Below are positions 51,466 to 60,810 of a DNA stretch of 64,000 nucleotides, piece after piece; position 1 is the first letter of the stretch; the number at the start of each line of letters is the position of its first letter. Below the pieces are notes generated by a model, which was not told the origin of the DNA, did not search any database, and was given only the letters and a program-made list of their open reading frames with translations. The stretch comes from Sthenelais limicola (Eukaryota > Annelida > Polychaeta > Phyllodocida > Sigalionidae), in assembly GCA_942159475.1 (NCBI GenBank), contig OW804097.1:113956582-114020581 (forward strand), written 5' to 3'. The translations under genes and the position numbers were made by a program.

Positions 51466-51667
51466 AAGGGTGGTCTCCACTGGCTGCGGTAAGCTCTGTG
51501 GTAAGCCTTGCGATGGTTTGTGCTGGTTCTGTAGGTGGTGAGGAATGACAAGGTCCTTGCCTAGACGGTCAGTGAACCATGTACTCAGGAACTCACCACT
51601 TCTCACCAACACAGCACCATCGCAAGGCTTACCGCAGAGCTTACCGCAGCCAGTGGAGACCACCCTT
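51466..51667. mobile_element. MITE with ~50-bp TIRs and TAA duplication
   Basis: AGGGTGGTCTCCACTGGCTG CGGTAAGCTCTGTGG and TAAGCCTTGCGATGGT are mirrored by the right arm ending CCAGTGGAGACCACCCT. TAA borders both ends, as produced by PIF/Harbinger elements (TWA targets). The ~95-bp spacer has no coding content. ORFs on both strands read the same peptide because of the inverted arms. Confidence 0.82.
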
Positions 51668-51668
51668 A

Positions 51669-52242
51669 ACTCACCTGTCTATCCTTTATGGTATCGGCTG
51701 GAAGGACCTGTTGACCAATTTGTGAACTTTTTATAGACATGCATGTAACCTTTTGACTAGTAAATAGTTTTTTTAATTATAAGAAATAAGTGCGAAAAGT
51801 AGATTGTGTGCCTTTGCACCAATGCACTACAAGTCACCAGCATCAGGCACCATTATTTGCTAATGTTTGCCCACTGAAGCATATATATACCTGCCCTACC
51901 TGTAATGTTCGCTACAAGCAAGATTCCCTCTCTCCAATTTATTACACCCCTGTGATGTTGCTTCCTATACCTTCAGCATTGTATGTCACACTTGGTCAAA
52001 GTGGTGCATAACATGTGAGTTATGTCACCCTTGGCGCATACAACAAGTAGGTCCACCAAAAACTTAAATTACTTCTTTTATTTTTAATTAATTTAATTTT
52101 TTATTTATTAATGGGGTGTAATAAATATGGAACAAAGCTCGGGTGAAGTCTGTACACTTGTTAGTGACCTTGGGAGCGCAGAAGATCTCGGGCGTTACAG
52201 ACTTCCCCCTTGCTAGGTTCCATCTATATATTTTACCTGCAT
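51669..52242. other. No gene seen
   Basis: Unassigned sequence, pyrimidine-leaning from 51830 to 51990. A 73-codon + ORF (51790-52011) contains CPLKHIYTCPTC but has no recognised domain or splice context. Confidence 0.3.
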
Positions 52243-52359
52243 CAAGGCGCCAGAAAATTCTTGAATTTACCAAGTATTGACTAAATTGCAGCCTAATCTT
52301 GAAGAATTTACTGAATATGTACAGCTGCCAATTGTACATTTTCTGTCGATCTGACCCGT
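52243..52359 (-). mobile_element. MITE-A deletion derivative
   Basis: GGCGCCAGAAAATTC joins directly to TTGAATTTACCAAGTATTG, so the left ~120 bp is gone. The right end ACAGCTGCCAATTGTACATT TTCTG and ATCTGACCC is intact. Confidence 0.85.
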
Positions 52360-52710
52360 ATAAATACAAATACAACCCAAACAAACCGAAAAGAACACAG
52401 GCCTGAATATATTATAAACGTTTGCAAACAATCAAACAGAAAAAAACCCAATAAACTCCAGAGCTGCTATCCTTGTAATTCTCCAAGTTACCAAATATAG
52501 CTGAGAAGGAGAACGTTTGGGGCTGGCTGGTCCTTATCAAGGCGCTAAAACCTTTACCCAGTCACTTGTGCCCATCTTCACGTAAGCCCACTCGCCTCCC
52601 CGACTCCCAATGGTCTATTTCCAGTGCTCATCAGCCCCTCTGCGGGGGCGGATTGCGCTCCTGTTTGGGCCTTGCTTTGTTAATTTGCTGCGGTCATTGG
52701 TTTAAGTTTA
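52360..52710. other. No gene seen
   Basis: Unassigned. AAACAATCAAACAGAAAAAAACCC near 52425 is A-rich. No supported ORF. Confidence 0.3.
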
Positions 52711-52922
52711 CTGGCCATAAAACGGGAGGACGACTTGAGGAGATGGGTCAGATTTTTAGAAAATGTACAATTGGCTACTGTACACATTTAGGAAATGCTG
52801 CTAAATTAGGCTGGGAAATGACCAATAGTAGGTATATCTGAGTATATCTACTGGCCATAAAACAAGAGGACGACTGGGGGAGATGGGTCAGATTTTAGAA
52901 AATGTACAATTGGCAGCAGAAC
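52711..52922. repeat. Tandem duplication of flank plus MITE-A left end
   Basis: CTGGCCATAAAACGGGAGGA, CGACTTGAGGAGATGGGTCA occurs at about 52711-52775 and again at 52850-52915 (CTGGCCATAAAACAAGAGGA). Each copy runs into a MITE-A left TIR. The unit is about 138 bp. Confidence 0.85.
52744..52848 (+). mobile_element. MITE-A left part (first duplicate)
   Basis: TGGGTCAGATTTTTAGAAAATG through GTAGGTATATCTGAGTATATC, where the duplicated flank begins again. Confidence 0.88.
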
Positions 52923-53499
52923 CATCAGCAGGGGTGTTGTGATCCGTTTTAGGAAAATGATTCATAAGTCGCAAAATATGGATTTTGAGAGAACACCATA
53001 TATAATTATTTGAAACTATGAGATCAAGCTGATTCCAATGATGGTAAATATTAAGGACATTTCTATCTCTTAAATTTGATATCCATTTTTAAAAAAAGAG
53101 TTCGCAATATCTTTGGGGTGGATATAGTTAAGAAGCTAAATATACTCTATAAGATGACTTTAGTTATGCAAGATATATTTATCACAATGTCTTGAAATTT
53201 AGTACCTGTATTTATGCTACTAGCAGCTCCGAGAACTCCAAAATGAAAACATTCTAAGCAATGGTTCTTATAAATAATCTACTTTGAAAAATGTCCATTT
53301 TTTTGACTTGTGACTTATTTTCCTGAAACACACCACATTTAGTAAGTTCTGCTAAATTAGACTGCAATTCAGCCAATACTAGGTCAATTCGAGTATATCC
53401 GGCATTGCTTTGATTCTAGCAAAGGTTGAACTGTATTTTGAACTTTATTTTCGTCTGAGATTTTGGTTATTTGAAAGGATTGCTGTACGTGATTTGTGT
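52884..53499 (+). mobile_element. MITE-A copy interrupted by MITE-B
   Basis: The left TIR TGGGTCAGATTTTAGAAAATG ends at GGCAGCAG. After the 403-bp MITE-B, the body resumes CATTTAGTAAGTTCTGCTAAATTAG and runs to GGATTGCTGTACGTGATTTG. The right TIR is lost. Confidence 0.85.
52935..53337 (-). mobile_element. MITE-B copy nested in MITE-A
   Basis: TGTTGTGATCCGTTTTAGGAA, AAGTCGCAAAATATGGATTT on the left; TTTTTTGACTTGTGACTTAT TTTCC, ACACACCACA on the right. Full-length, minus orientation. Confidence 0.9.
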
Positions 53500-53642
53500 A
53501 TAATAAATTTAATTTCGTATTAGATTTAAAATACCTGTTTCGTTATGTTATACTTTAATTTGAACCCAGGTTTTGTCCTAAATTTGGGTTATTTGAGAGG
53601 TTTGTTGAAGGCGAGTCGTACATTTTCTGTAGGGTTTACCCA
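53500..53642 (+). mobile_element. MITE-A right half
   Basis: TTCGTTATGTTATACTTTAATTTG, CCTAAATTTGGGTTATTTGAG, GGCGAGTCGTACATTTTCTG and TTTACCCA. The left half is absent. Confidence 0.8.
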
Positions 53643-53776
53643 TTATAGAACAATTTCTTCAAATGAGAGAACTATTGATGTCGTTTTGAGAACGGTGGCA
53701 ACTCTTTGAGTGGAGTCTCAAATAGGCAACTCTCTGTTCTGATTCCAATCGAGCAGCTCAAAGATTATCAAATATA

Positions 53777-53805
53777 GCTGAGCTATTCGTGCTGAATAGC
53801 TCAGC
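53777..53805. repeat. 12-bp perfect hairpin
   Basis: GCTGAGCTATTC, loop GTGCT, GAATAGCTCAGC. Confidence 0.9.
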
Positions 53806-53818
53806 ACAATCTAAATAT

Positions 53819-54058
53819 GAGACAGATCTTCAGAAAATGTACAATCGGCAGCTCTTCACATTTAGGAAATGCTGCTAAATTGGGCTGAAAAAATGGCCAA
53901 TACTAGGTATATCTGAATATATTCGATATTGACTTGATTCAGACAATCTGTTTGGTTAAATTGAACTGAATTTTGAACTGATTTTGTGTCTCAAATTTGG
54001 GATGTTTGAGACGATTGCTGAAGGCAAATTGTACATATTTTCGGACGACTTCACCCAT
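53819..54058 (+). mobile_element. MITE-A copy, full length
   Basis: TGAGACAGATCTTCAGAAAATG to AATTGTACATATTTTCGGACGACTTCACCCA. It is flanked by similar sequence on both sides (TTTTGAGAAC...GAGTCTCAAA at about 53684 and 54149). Confidence 0.92.
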
Positions 54059-54263
54059 CTATACCTCAGGTATTTAGATGAATTTGAAGCTGTCTTCTGA
54101 CATATTAGTTGTAATGTGGTATAGACCTTGAAGGCCTAGAAGAATCCATTTTGAGAACTATACGGAGCCTTTCAGTAGAGTCTCAAAGAAGGAATTCTTT
54201 GATCAGATTTGCATTATAATGAGTACCATAGAAGACCATTGAATGTATATAATACATAATGTA

Positions 54264-54721
54264 TTAGTGAGGTTCAGCAAGTCTAACGTATACATAAACG
54301 TAAACGTATCCGTATCTCTGACATACAAACATAGGTTAAAAGGAAGAACGAGGTTAAGCAAAAATGTAATGTTATATAGCAAAATGTTCCCTCTCACAAA
54401 CTATTTTATACATACAAATTGAATGTAATTCACAAGAAAAATACAGTTTGGTGAGACAAATCTTCAGAAAATGTACAATTGCCAGCTCTACACATTTAGT
54501 AAATTCTGCTAAATTAGACTGAAAATGATGAATACTGGGTATATCTGAATATATTTGGTATCACATTGATTTAAAGTATCAGTTCTGTTATGTTAAACTG
54601 CACTTTGTAGCTCATTTCTGTCTTAAATGAGTGTTATTTGAGAGAATTGGTGAAGGCGAATTGTACATTTTCTGAAAATCTGACCCAGTTATGTTACGTT
54701 TGCATGCAAAACCTCCCTATT
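54264..54721 (+). mobile_element. MITE-G copy interrupted by MITE-A
   Basis: The left part GTATTAGTGAGGTTCAGCAAG, CGTAAACGTATCCGTATCTC, GAAAAATACAGTTTG; the right part GTTATGTTACGTTTGC, AAAACCTCCCTATTA. A full MITE-A (54451-54687) sits between. Confidence 0.8.
54451..54687 (+). mobile_element. MITE-A copy nested in MITE-G
   Basis: GTGAGACAAATCTTCAGAAAATG to AATTGTACATTTTCTGAAAATCTGACCCA. It is complete. A TA duplication is not visible here. Confidence 0.92.
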
Positions 54722-54898
54722 ATCTGTATGTCTCATTGTTCCTGAATCAACCCTGGATAATAATGTATAGAAATGCCACAATAGAAGATGCCTACATTTG
54801 CTGAATAAGCAATCTGTGCGCCGGGTCCTGCATGACTGACTCCAGGCATCCATGCACAGCTAAAATGAATTATAAATGAATCAAAACGTAGATCTATA

Positions 54899-55135
54899 TG
54901 AGTTAGATTTTCAGAAAATGTACAATTGGCAGAAGTGAACATTTAGTAAATGCTGCTAAATTAGGCTGCAATTTGGTTAATACTAGGTAAATTCGAGTAT
55001 ATTCGGCATTGCATTGATTCTAGCGATCTGTTTGGTTAGGTTGAACTGTATTCTGAACTTTATTTTCGTCTGAAATTTGGGTTATTTGAGAGGATTAGCC
55101 ATGTTGAATTGTACATTTTCTGAAAATCTGACCCA
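54899..55135 (+). mobile_element. MITE-A copy, full length, TA flanks
   Basis: TGAGTTAGATTTTCAGAAAATG to AATTGTACATTTTCTGAAAATCTGACCCA. Flanks CTATA and TATGA support a TA target duplication. Confidence 0.94.
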
Positions 55136-55589
55136 TATGAGGAACAGCAATCAATGGGGCTTGGAACGGGTGGGTCAGGGGTGGGGGAGGGGGCTGGGGG
55201 CCTGGGGGCCCTGGGATGCACGGAAGTCAGATAATGGGTGCATTGCAGTATATACGATTCTGTGTTAAACCACTCTTAGAGGCCTCGTAGCTCCCTCTTA
55301 GTTAGCTGTACATACAACCCATTCAAGTGACTGCACCCTATATAGGATTATTTTCTGAGACTAGTCTGACAGAACTCTGAGAGACCTCTTACCTCGTACC
55401 TTACAAATGGATCAGTTTCAATGCAACAACCCTCGTAACATAAAGCCCTCGTAGTCGTAAATATAAGAGGTTGTTACAAGGCTTTTAAGAGACAACCTTA
55501 TTGTGTATATTGCAATGCACCCGATGTCTATAAAATAAGGAGATTCTGGAATTTGTCCATTCTGGAAATCTATCTAGAATTATTGATGG
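55136..55589. other. No gene seen
   Basis: A G-rich run at 55160-55215 (GGGTGGGGGAGGGGGCTGGGGG) with G-quadruplex potential, then unassigned DNA. AACCCTCGTAACATAAAGCCCTCG near 55427 shows an internal repeat. Confidence 0.35.
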
Positions 55590-55820
55590 AATATGAGGGG
55601 TGCAATAACAGGAGAGCAATAACAGAATGTGTATTACATGTCCATGCTGTATGAGGGGGGGGGGCAATAAACAGATTGTGTATTACATGTCCATGCTGTA
55701 CATGAGGGGTGCAATAACAGGGGTGCAATAACAGAATGTGTATTACATACCCATGCTGTAAGGGGGTGCAATAACAGAATATAACGTACACCTATGTTGT
55801 ATGAGAAGTGCAATAACACA
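55590..55820. repeat. Irregular ~65-bp tandem repeat
   Basis: About four units: GGGGTGCAATAACAGAATGT, GTATTACATGTCCATGCTGT, ATGAGG with variable G runs and partial doublings (TGCAATAACAGGGGTGCAATAACAG). Confidence 0.9.
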
Positions 55821-55888
55821 ATAATGATGGCGCTTTAAACCAGTCTCTCCTTTCCTTTTTTGGAATAATGCTTTTGCTAGAACCCTGC

Positions 55889-55998
55889 ATAATAACGCTG
55901 CATTCTCAACTGTTATGACCAGAAACTCACCAAATTCATTCAGGTTATAACAGAACAAAGATACGAGAAAATCTTTGGTTTTCCATCAATGTTAACAA
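55889..55998. mobile_element. Short palindromic MITE-D derivative
   Basis: GCTGCATTCTCAACTGTTATGACC on the left is inverse to the MITE-D end. AAAATCTTTGGTTTTCCATC and GTTAACAAACAGTGCAGCTTAA on the right is the same end in direct orientation. About 110 bp. Confidence 0.6.
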
Positions 55999-56024
55999 AC
56001 AGTGCAGCTTAAAAAGTCTATAAG

Positions 56025-56260
56025 AATCATATCGTCAGAAAATGTACAATTGCCAGCTCTACACATTTAGAAAATTAGGCTAAATGAGGCTGAAAAAGGA
56101 TGAATACCAGGTATATCTGAGTATATTTAGTTATGTGTTGGTTTAATACATCGATAATGCTATGCTACACTGTATTTTGAACCTTATTTCAGTCTTAAAT
56201 GTGGGTTATTTGAGAGGATTTGCAAAGGCAAATAGTACAATTACTGAAAATCTGACCCAT
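56025..56260 (+). mobile_element. MITE-A copy, near full length
   Basis: GAATCATATCGTCAGAAAATG to AATAGTACAATTACTGAAAATCTGACCCA. The left terminus is mutated. Confidence 0.9.
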
Positions 56261-56657
56261 ACATATATATGAGAGTTTTCCAGCATTTTCAAAACTCCCC
56301 ACACTGTTAATCCGTGGAAGCACGATTTACTGTCCACAACGCGCCGAGAAAAAGCCCCATTATATTCCATGTGTGGGCCTGGCCACCGTATATTACAGGA
56401 TTTTAAATAGACGGACATAAAGCTTGGTGTAAAGGGACAGTAAAGTGGACGATCTTTACACAAAGCCTGGTGTAGCGGTGGGGCTGGCCCCTATAAACTA
56501 TGATATGTAGGCACTAGATGTGTTATAACACTCGCTTATGCTGCTTAACGCTAATTTAATGGCCGGGAGGCGACACCTTTAACACTAATCCAACACCCAC
56601 TGTCTGGCTTATCTCACAGCTACCATCGCAATACTCACCTCGTATATGTATTATATA
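56261..56657. other. No gene seen
   Basis: Unassigned sequence. ATAAAGCTTGGTGTAAAGGG (56418) and CAAAGCCTGGTGTAGCGGTG (56461) form a weak direct repeat. Confidence 0.3.
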
Positions 56658-57168
56658 TGGGGGTCAGAAAATGTACAATTCACCTTCCCAAATCCTCTCA
56701 AATAACCCCCATTTAAGATTTGATTTTGATTTTAAAAATATTTTATTCAGGACAAGTAGACATTTTCATACATCGAGCATAAATATTCTCAGACTAGCCT
56801 GATTTAAATTATTAAATTTAGCATTAAGGTATTTAAATTAATTCGGTTCTAGTTCTAACAACAAAGTAACAATGTTCGTTTTGTAAATCGTATGACATGC
56901 TTAAAATGATATAGCAGACCAGTATATTGTACCTTTATAACATTTGTATGTCGGTATATATTTGGAGTGCTGTAATAAAAATAACCCACCACCTGCGCCG
57001 TGCTCTCACACGTAAACCATTATGTATCATATATCTATGACAAAAAAAATTCAACATTGTTACCAGACTATTTGTTTGTCCAGAAATGAGCTTTAAAATG
57101 CAGTTTAACGTAACAAAACAGATACTTTAAACCAATGTGATACCAATTATACTTATTATCTGACCCAT
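56658..57168 (-). mobile_element. MITE-A copy split by retroelement fragment
   Basis: The left piece (56658-56718) reads TGGGGGTCAGAAAATGTACA, CACCTTCCCAAATCC, CCCATTTAAGA. The right piece (57081-57168) resumes CAGAAATGAGCTTTAAAATGC and ends ATTATCTGACCCA with some loss. Confidence 0.88.
56718..57080 (-). mobile_element. LINE 3' fragment (family F) inserted in MITE-A
   Basis: The + strand begins ATTTGATTTTGATTTTAAAA ATATTTTATTCAGGAC, with GCGCCGTGCTCTCACACGTA AACC at 56995. It interrupts the MITE exactly between TTTAAGA and CAGAAATGAG. No target duplication is seen. Together with 24703 and 47271 it defines the family. Confidence 0.65.
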
Positions 57169-57193
57169 ATATAGACTGGTTGTAGCCTATATA

Positions 57194-57392
57194 TGGGTGA
57201 AGTCGCCAGAACCGTACAATTCAAGTTCTCCGAATCGCTGAAATAACCCACATTTCAGACAAAAATGATGATTAAAATACAGTTCAACCTAACCATAGGT
57301 TGAACTGTATTTGAACTTTATTTTCATCTAAAATCTTGATTATTTGAGGCGATTGGGGAAAGTGAATTGTACATTTTCTGGTGACTTCACCC
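57194..57392. mobile_element. Palindromic MITE-A derivative (right-end dimer)
   Basis: The left arm TGGGTGAAGTCGCCAGAACC, CTGAAATAACCCACATTTCAG, AAAATACAGTTCAACCTAACC. The right arm GGTTGAACTGTATTTGAAC, TTTATTTTCATCTAAAATC, GTACATTTTCTGGTGACTTC ACCCA. The arms are inverse copies of about 95 bp of the same half, meeting at CCATAGG. TATA flanks both sides. Confidence 0.9.
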
Positions 57393-57612
57393 ATATATTC
57401 AATACACAGTCTTGTAAGTTGATACATTTTCTGGTGACTTGACCCAGGTAAGATATATTGGAGAGAGGGAGTCTTGCTTATATAGGAAAAGGATAGTCAG
57501 TGGAGGAGTCAAGCTTAAGGCTATTGTAAAAGCTGGGGTAAGTAAGGATTGAGAGACCGTTGATCGTGTAAGGCCACTTGTGATGGGGGGATGTACCCAA
57601 CATGGGAGTCTT

Positions 57613-57926
57613 AAGCTGGTCTCCCATACTTACTCTCCTTGTCCTATATAAGGGTCAGATTTTCAGAAAATATACAATTGGCAGCTGTATACATTTAGTA
57701 TTTTTTTCTAAATTAGGCTGCAATTTTGCCAATACTAGGTAAATTCGAGTATATTTGGCATTTCAATGATTCTAGCAATCTGTTTGGTTAGGTTGAACTG
57801 TATTCTGAACTTTATTTTCGTCTGGAATTTGGGTTATTTTAGAGGATTGGTGAAAGTAAATTGTACATTTTCTGGTGACTTTACCCTAAAGCTGGTCTCC
57901 TACACTGACTCTCCTTGTCCTATATA
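57613..57926. repeat. ~38-bp direct repeats flanking MITE-A
   Basis: AAGCTGGTCTCCCATACTTA, CTCTCCTTGTCCTATATA at 57613-57650 and AAGCTGGTCTCCTACACTGA, CTCTCCTTGTCCTATATA at 57889-57926 bracket one MITE-A. This is far longer than a 2-bp target duplication. Confidence 0.85.
57651..57887 (+). mobile_element. MITE-A copy between long direct repeats
   Basis: AGGGTCAGATTTTCAGAAAATA to AATTGTACATTTTCTGGTGACTTTACCCT. Complete. Confidence 0.93.
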
Positions 57927-58064
57927 AGTGGGACTCTGTGATTATAGTCAGATTCCATTCGCCAAGTCTACCAATTCAACACTTATAGTTCCATAACCCG
58001 ATTGTTTAATATAGTGATATAGGAGTGAATGGTGCCTAGGACACATACTTAAAGTTTGCTTATG

Positions 58065-58264
58065 TGGGTCAGATTGTCAGAAAATGTACAATTCGCCTTT
58101 GCCAATTCTTTCGAATAACCCAAATCTCCGACTAAAATCATGTTCAAAATACAGTTTGACATAGCAGAGCAGATATTTCAAAACCACGTTAAACTAAATA
58201 TACTCAGATATATCTGGTATTCATAATTTTTCAGCCTAGTTTAGCAGGATTTACTAAATGTGTA
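58065..58264 (-). mobile_element. MITE-A copy, right TIR lost
   Basis: TGGGTCAGATTGTCAGAAAATG, CGCCTTTGCCAATTCTTTC through GGATTTACTAAATGTGTAA, then unrelated sequence. Confidence 0.88.
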
Positions 58265-58305
58265 ATTTTGCACTTATCGCTTGATCCTATCATTTACTCA
58301 TTATA

Positions 58306-58541
58306 TGGGTCAGATGTCCAGAAAATGTATAATTCACCTTCACCAATTCTCTCAAATAACCCAAATTTAAGACAAAAATCAGGTTCAAAATACTGTTCAA
58401 CATAACCAAACAGACTGTTTGAATCAAGGCAATACCAAATATACTAAGATATACCTAGTATTGATGATTCTTCAGTCCAATTTAGCGGAATGTACAAAAT
58501 ATGTTGATCTGCCAATTGTACATTTTTTGAAAATCTGACCA
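58306..58541 (-). mobile_element. MITE-A copy, full length, TA flanks
   Basis: TGGGTCAGATGTCCAGAAAATG to CCAATTGTACATTTTTTGAAAATCTGACCA. Flanked TTATA / TATATAG, supporting a TA target. Confidence 0.93.
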
Positions 58542-58720
58542 TATATAGCCTGAGGATAGAAGTCACCTCCTGTGATACTGTTAACATCATCTTGGCAATA
58601 GCTTTAGTGGGATTGTGATATGATATCTACTACAGCTAAGGTTGGTTGGGTGGGGAGGGGTGAGGGGTGGGGGCAGGTCTTAGCTTTAGCATATAATATT
58701 ATGTATTCCTTTACAAGTCT

Positions 58721-58948
58721 AAGAACGTCTAAAAATGTACAATCGGCAGCTCTACACATTTAGTAAATTCAGTTTAAATTACGATGAAATGACTATGTAT
58801 TAGGTATATCAGGTATTGTATCGTTTTAAAAACATCAATACCAAATATACTCAGATATACCAATCATTAACAATTTCTCAGGCTAATTTAGCAACATTTA
58901 CTAAATGTGTAGAGCTGCTGATTGTGCACTTTATGACAATCGGAACCT
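58721..58948. mobile_element. Palindromic MITE-A derivative (left-end dimer)
   Basis: The left arm AACGTCTAAAAATGTACAATC, GGCAGCTCTACACATTTAG, AGGTATATC. The right arm AAATATACTCAGATATACC, CAGGCTAATTTAGC, TACTAAATGTGTAGAGCTGC, GATTGTGCAC. Both arms are the left half, mirror-arranged. It complements the right-end dimer at 57194. Confidence 0.85.
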
Positions 58949-59352
58949 TTTAAAGGGATGTGAGCGGGTCAGGACGATGTCTGGTAGGATTTATACCACA
59001 CTTATATCCAACCCTCTCCCGGCCCTGTCTCAGGGACAAGGGATTACAGGCTTTAAGCAAGGATAAGAGGCCAATAATCCTTTCATGGCAGCTTTAGCGA
59101 TAGAAGCGTGTAAAACCTGGAGTTTAATGTTTTCTCCGAGAATTGATCCAAGCATTAAGGGTCAGAGCAGACGACCGAGGCTAGTAAAGGGCGTTTCTAT
59201 TGTCTAAAAAAATGTTCCACCTGGTGTTTAACTTTTGTTTAAGCTTTTAGTCTAAATGGGCACCCAAGGTGGGGAGGTTTTCATTCGGATCAGGGAGTAT
59301 AAGTGTTATGTCATATTATAACCACATTATAATTAATGACCTAATTAACAGA
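58949..59352. other. No gene seen
   Basis: Low-repeat DNA of balanced composition. GGCCAATAATCCTTTCATGG lies at 59070. No supported ORF. Confidence 0.3.
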
Positions 59353-59397
59353 CATGAAACAGACATGCACAGTGGCAAATGCCAATCTCCTATTGTG
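59353..59397 (-). mobile_element. MITE-C end fragment
   Basis: ATGAAACAGACATGCACAGTGG, CAAATGCCAATCTCCTATTG. Only the outer ~45 bp remain. Confidence 0.75.
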
Positions 59398-59623
59398 TAA
59401 CATAACAGACAAGATAATAGTATGAACAACAACGAATATTTAGAAAATTAAACCATATTATAGAAATGTTATTGTTTATAGCATCCAAATACTTTATTCT
59501 AATGTTTAATATAAAGCAGCAGCAACGAGTTGCAGAAAAGCGGAGCTCAATTACATGCGGTAAACATTGCATTGACCTGATCTACCCTATAACATGTGCA
59601 TGAGGTTTACATACACCGTCTGA

Positions 59624-59975
59624 CAATAGGGGGTTTGCATCTCTCACTGCGCGTGTCTACTGCAGTGTTTGCTGGGAGGGATTATGATGAAATCTGACAT
59701 ACAAATATGTAGCAACATTTTTATCGAAAATTGCAAGAATGTTTTCACCAATATCAGAGCTTGTATAAATGATGTATAAAAACCAAATGCATGATGGGAA
59801 AGATGGGGACTTATGTCATGAAAACATGTATAACACATGGATATTGATATTAAATCATTGATAAATAATTCATGCTGAACATGATATGTTTTATATAGAT
59901 TTTATACTATACCATTAGTCCCATAATTCCAAGCGAATCAAGATTTAAAATGGCGGCTATGCAAATCCCCAATTG
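59624..59975 (+). mobile_element. MITE-C copy, full length
   Basis: CAATAGGGGGTTTGCATCTC, GTTTGCTGGGAGGGATTATG, CCAAATGCATGATGGGAAAG, AAAATGGCGGCTATGCAAAT CCCC. Both ends are complete. Confidence 0.93.
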
Positions 59976-60113
59976 AGCCTGTGAATAGGGTACTCGGGGT
60001 TAATCCAGGAGTCTCGGGGCAGATTAACATACATTACCAGTGTTTACATGACCTATAGACGCAGCTCGTCCTCCCTTTGTCACCTCATCATGTCAGCCGT
60101 TCACAATAATTTA

Positions 60114-60444
60114 TAGGGGATTTGCATGTGCCACTGCGCTTGTCTATTACAGTGCATCCTGGGATGGATTCTGATGAAGTCTGACATACAAATATTTCGC
60201 AGCATTTTCATCAAAAATTGCAAGAATGTTTCCGCTAAAATCATAGCTTTTATGAATTATCTATAAAACCAAATGCATGTTGGGATAGATGAAGGCTTGT
60301 GTTATTATAACATGTATAACACATGGATATTGACAGTAGAATATTGATAAATACATGTTTTCTATAGATTTTAGACTGTACCATTAGTCCGATAATTCCT
60401 TGCGAATCAAGATTCAAAATGGCGGCTATACAAATCCCCTATTG
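60114..60444 (+). mobile_element. MITE-C copy, full length
   Basis: TAGGGGATTTGCATGTGCCA, GTGCATCCTGGGATGGATTC to AAAATGGCGGCTATACAAAT CCCCTA. The ~12-bp TIR is clear. Confidence 0.93.
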
Positions 60445-60485
60445 GACTCTCAATAGTCTATGGTTTAAAAAAGACTTATGTTCCC

Positions 60486-60547
60486 AAGTCTTCTCCGACT
60501 TTTCCCCGACTTTCCCCCGACTTTTCCCCAACTTTTCCCAACTTTAG
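60486..60547. repeat. CGACTTTTCCCC 12-bp microsatellite
   Basis: About five units (TCTCCGACTTTTCCCCGACT, TTCCCCCGACTTTTCCCC). Similar in style to the CGACCAACTTTTTT array at 43727. Confidence 0.9.
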
Positions 60548-60810
60548 TTCCCCGAATGGATGATATCAGATGTGTGCCTTCTATTTGTATCTTATTCATC
60601 GCTTTTGACATCATGTTGTGATCTTTCTCTTATTAATCAAAAGGAGATGGAGCGTACAATGAAAACAATGTGAATATTGATGATGCTGCTCAGAGCCACT
60701 CATTAAAATGTCATTAGGTCGGTAGTGATTCGTCTTTCCCAAGGTCGGGAAAGCAATTAGCCAAATTCTACCATTTTCTTTCAAACATTAGAAAGTCGCA
60801 GGAATATTTA

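Noticed and set aside
52566..52841. ORFs containing MGQIFRKCTIG or MCTAANCTFSENLTH, seen repeatedly across the window
   Set aside because: These are the conceptual translations of the two MITE-A ends (ATGGGTCAGATTTTCAG... and its inverse). Same-family peptides here do not indicate a gene family.
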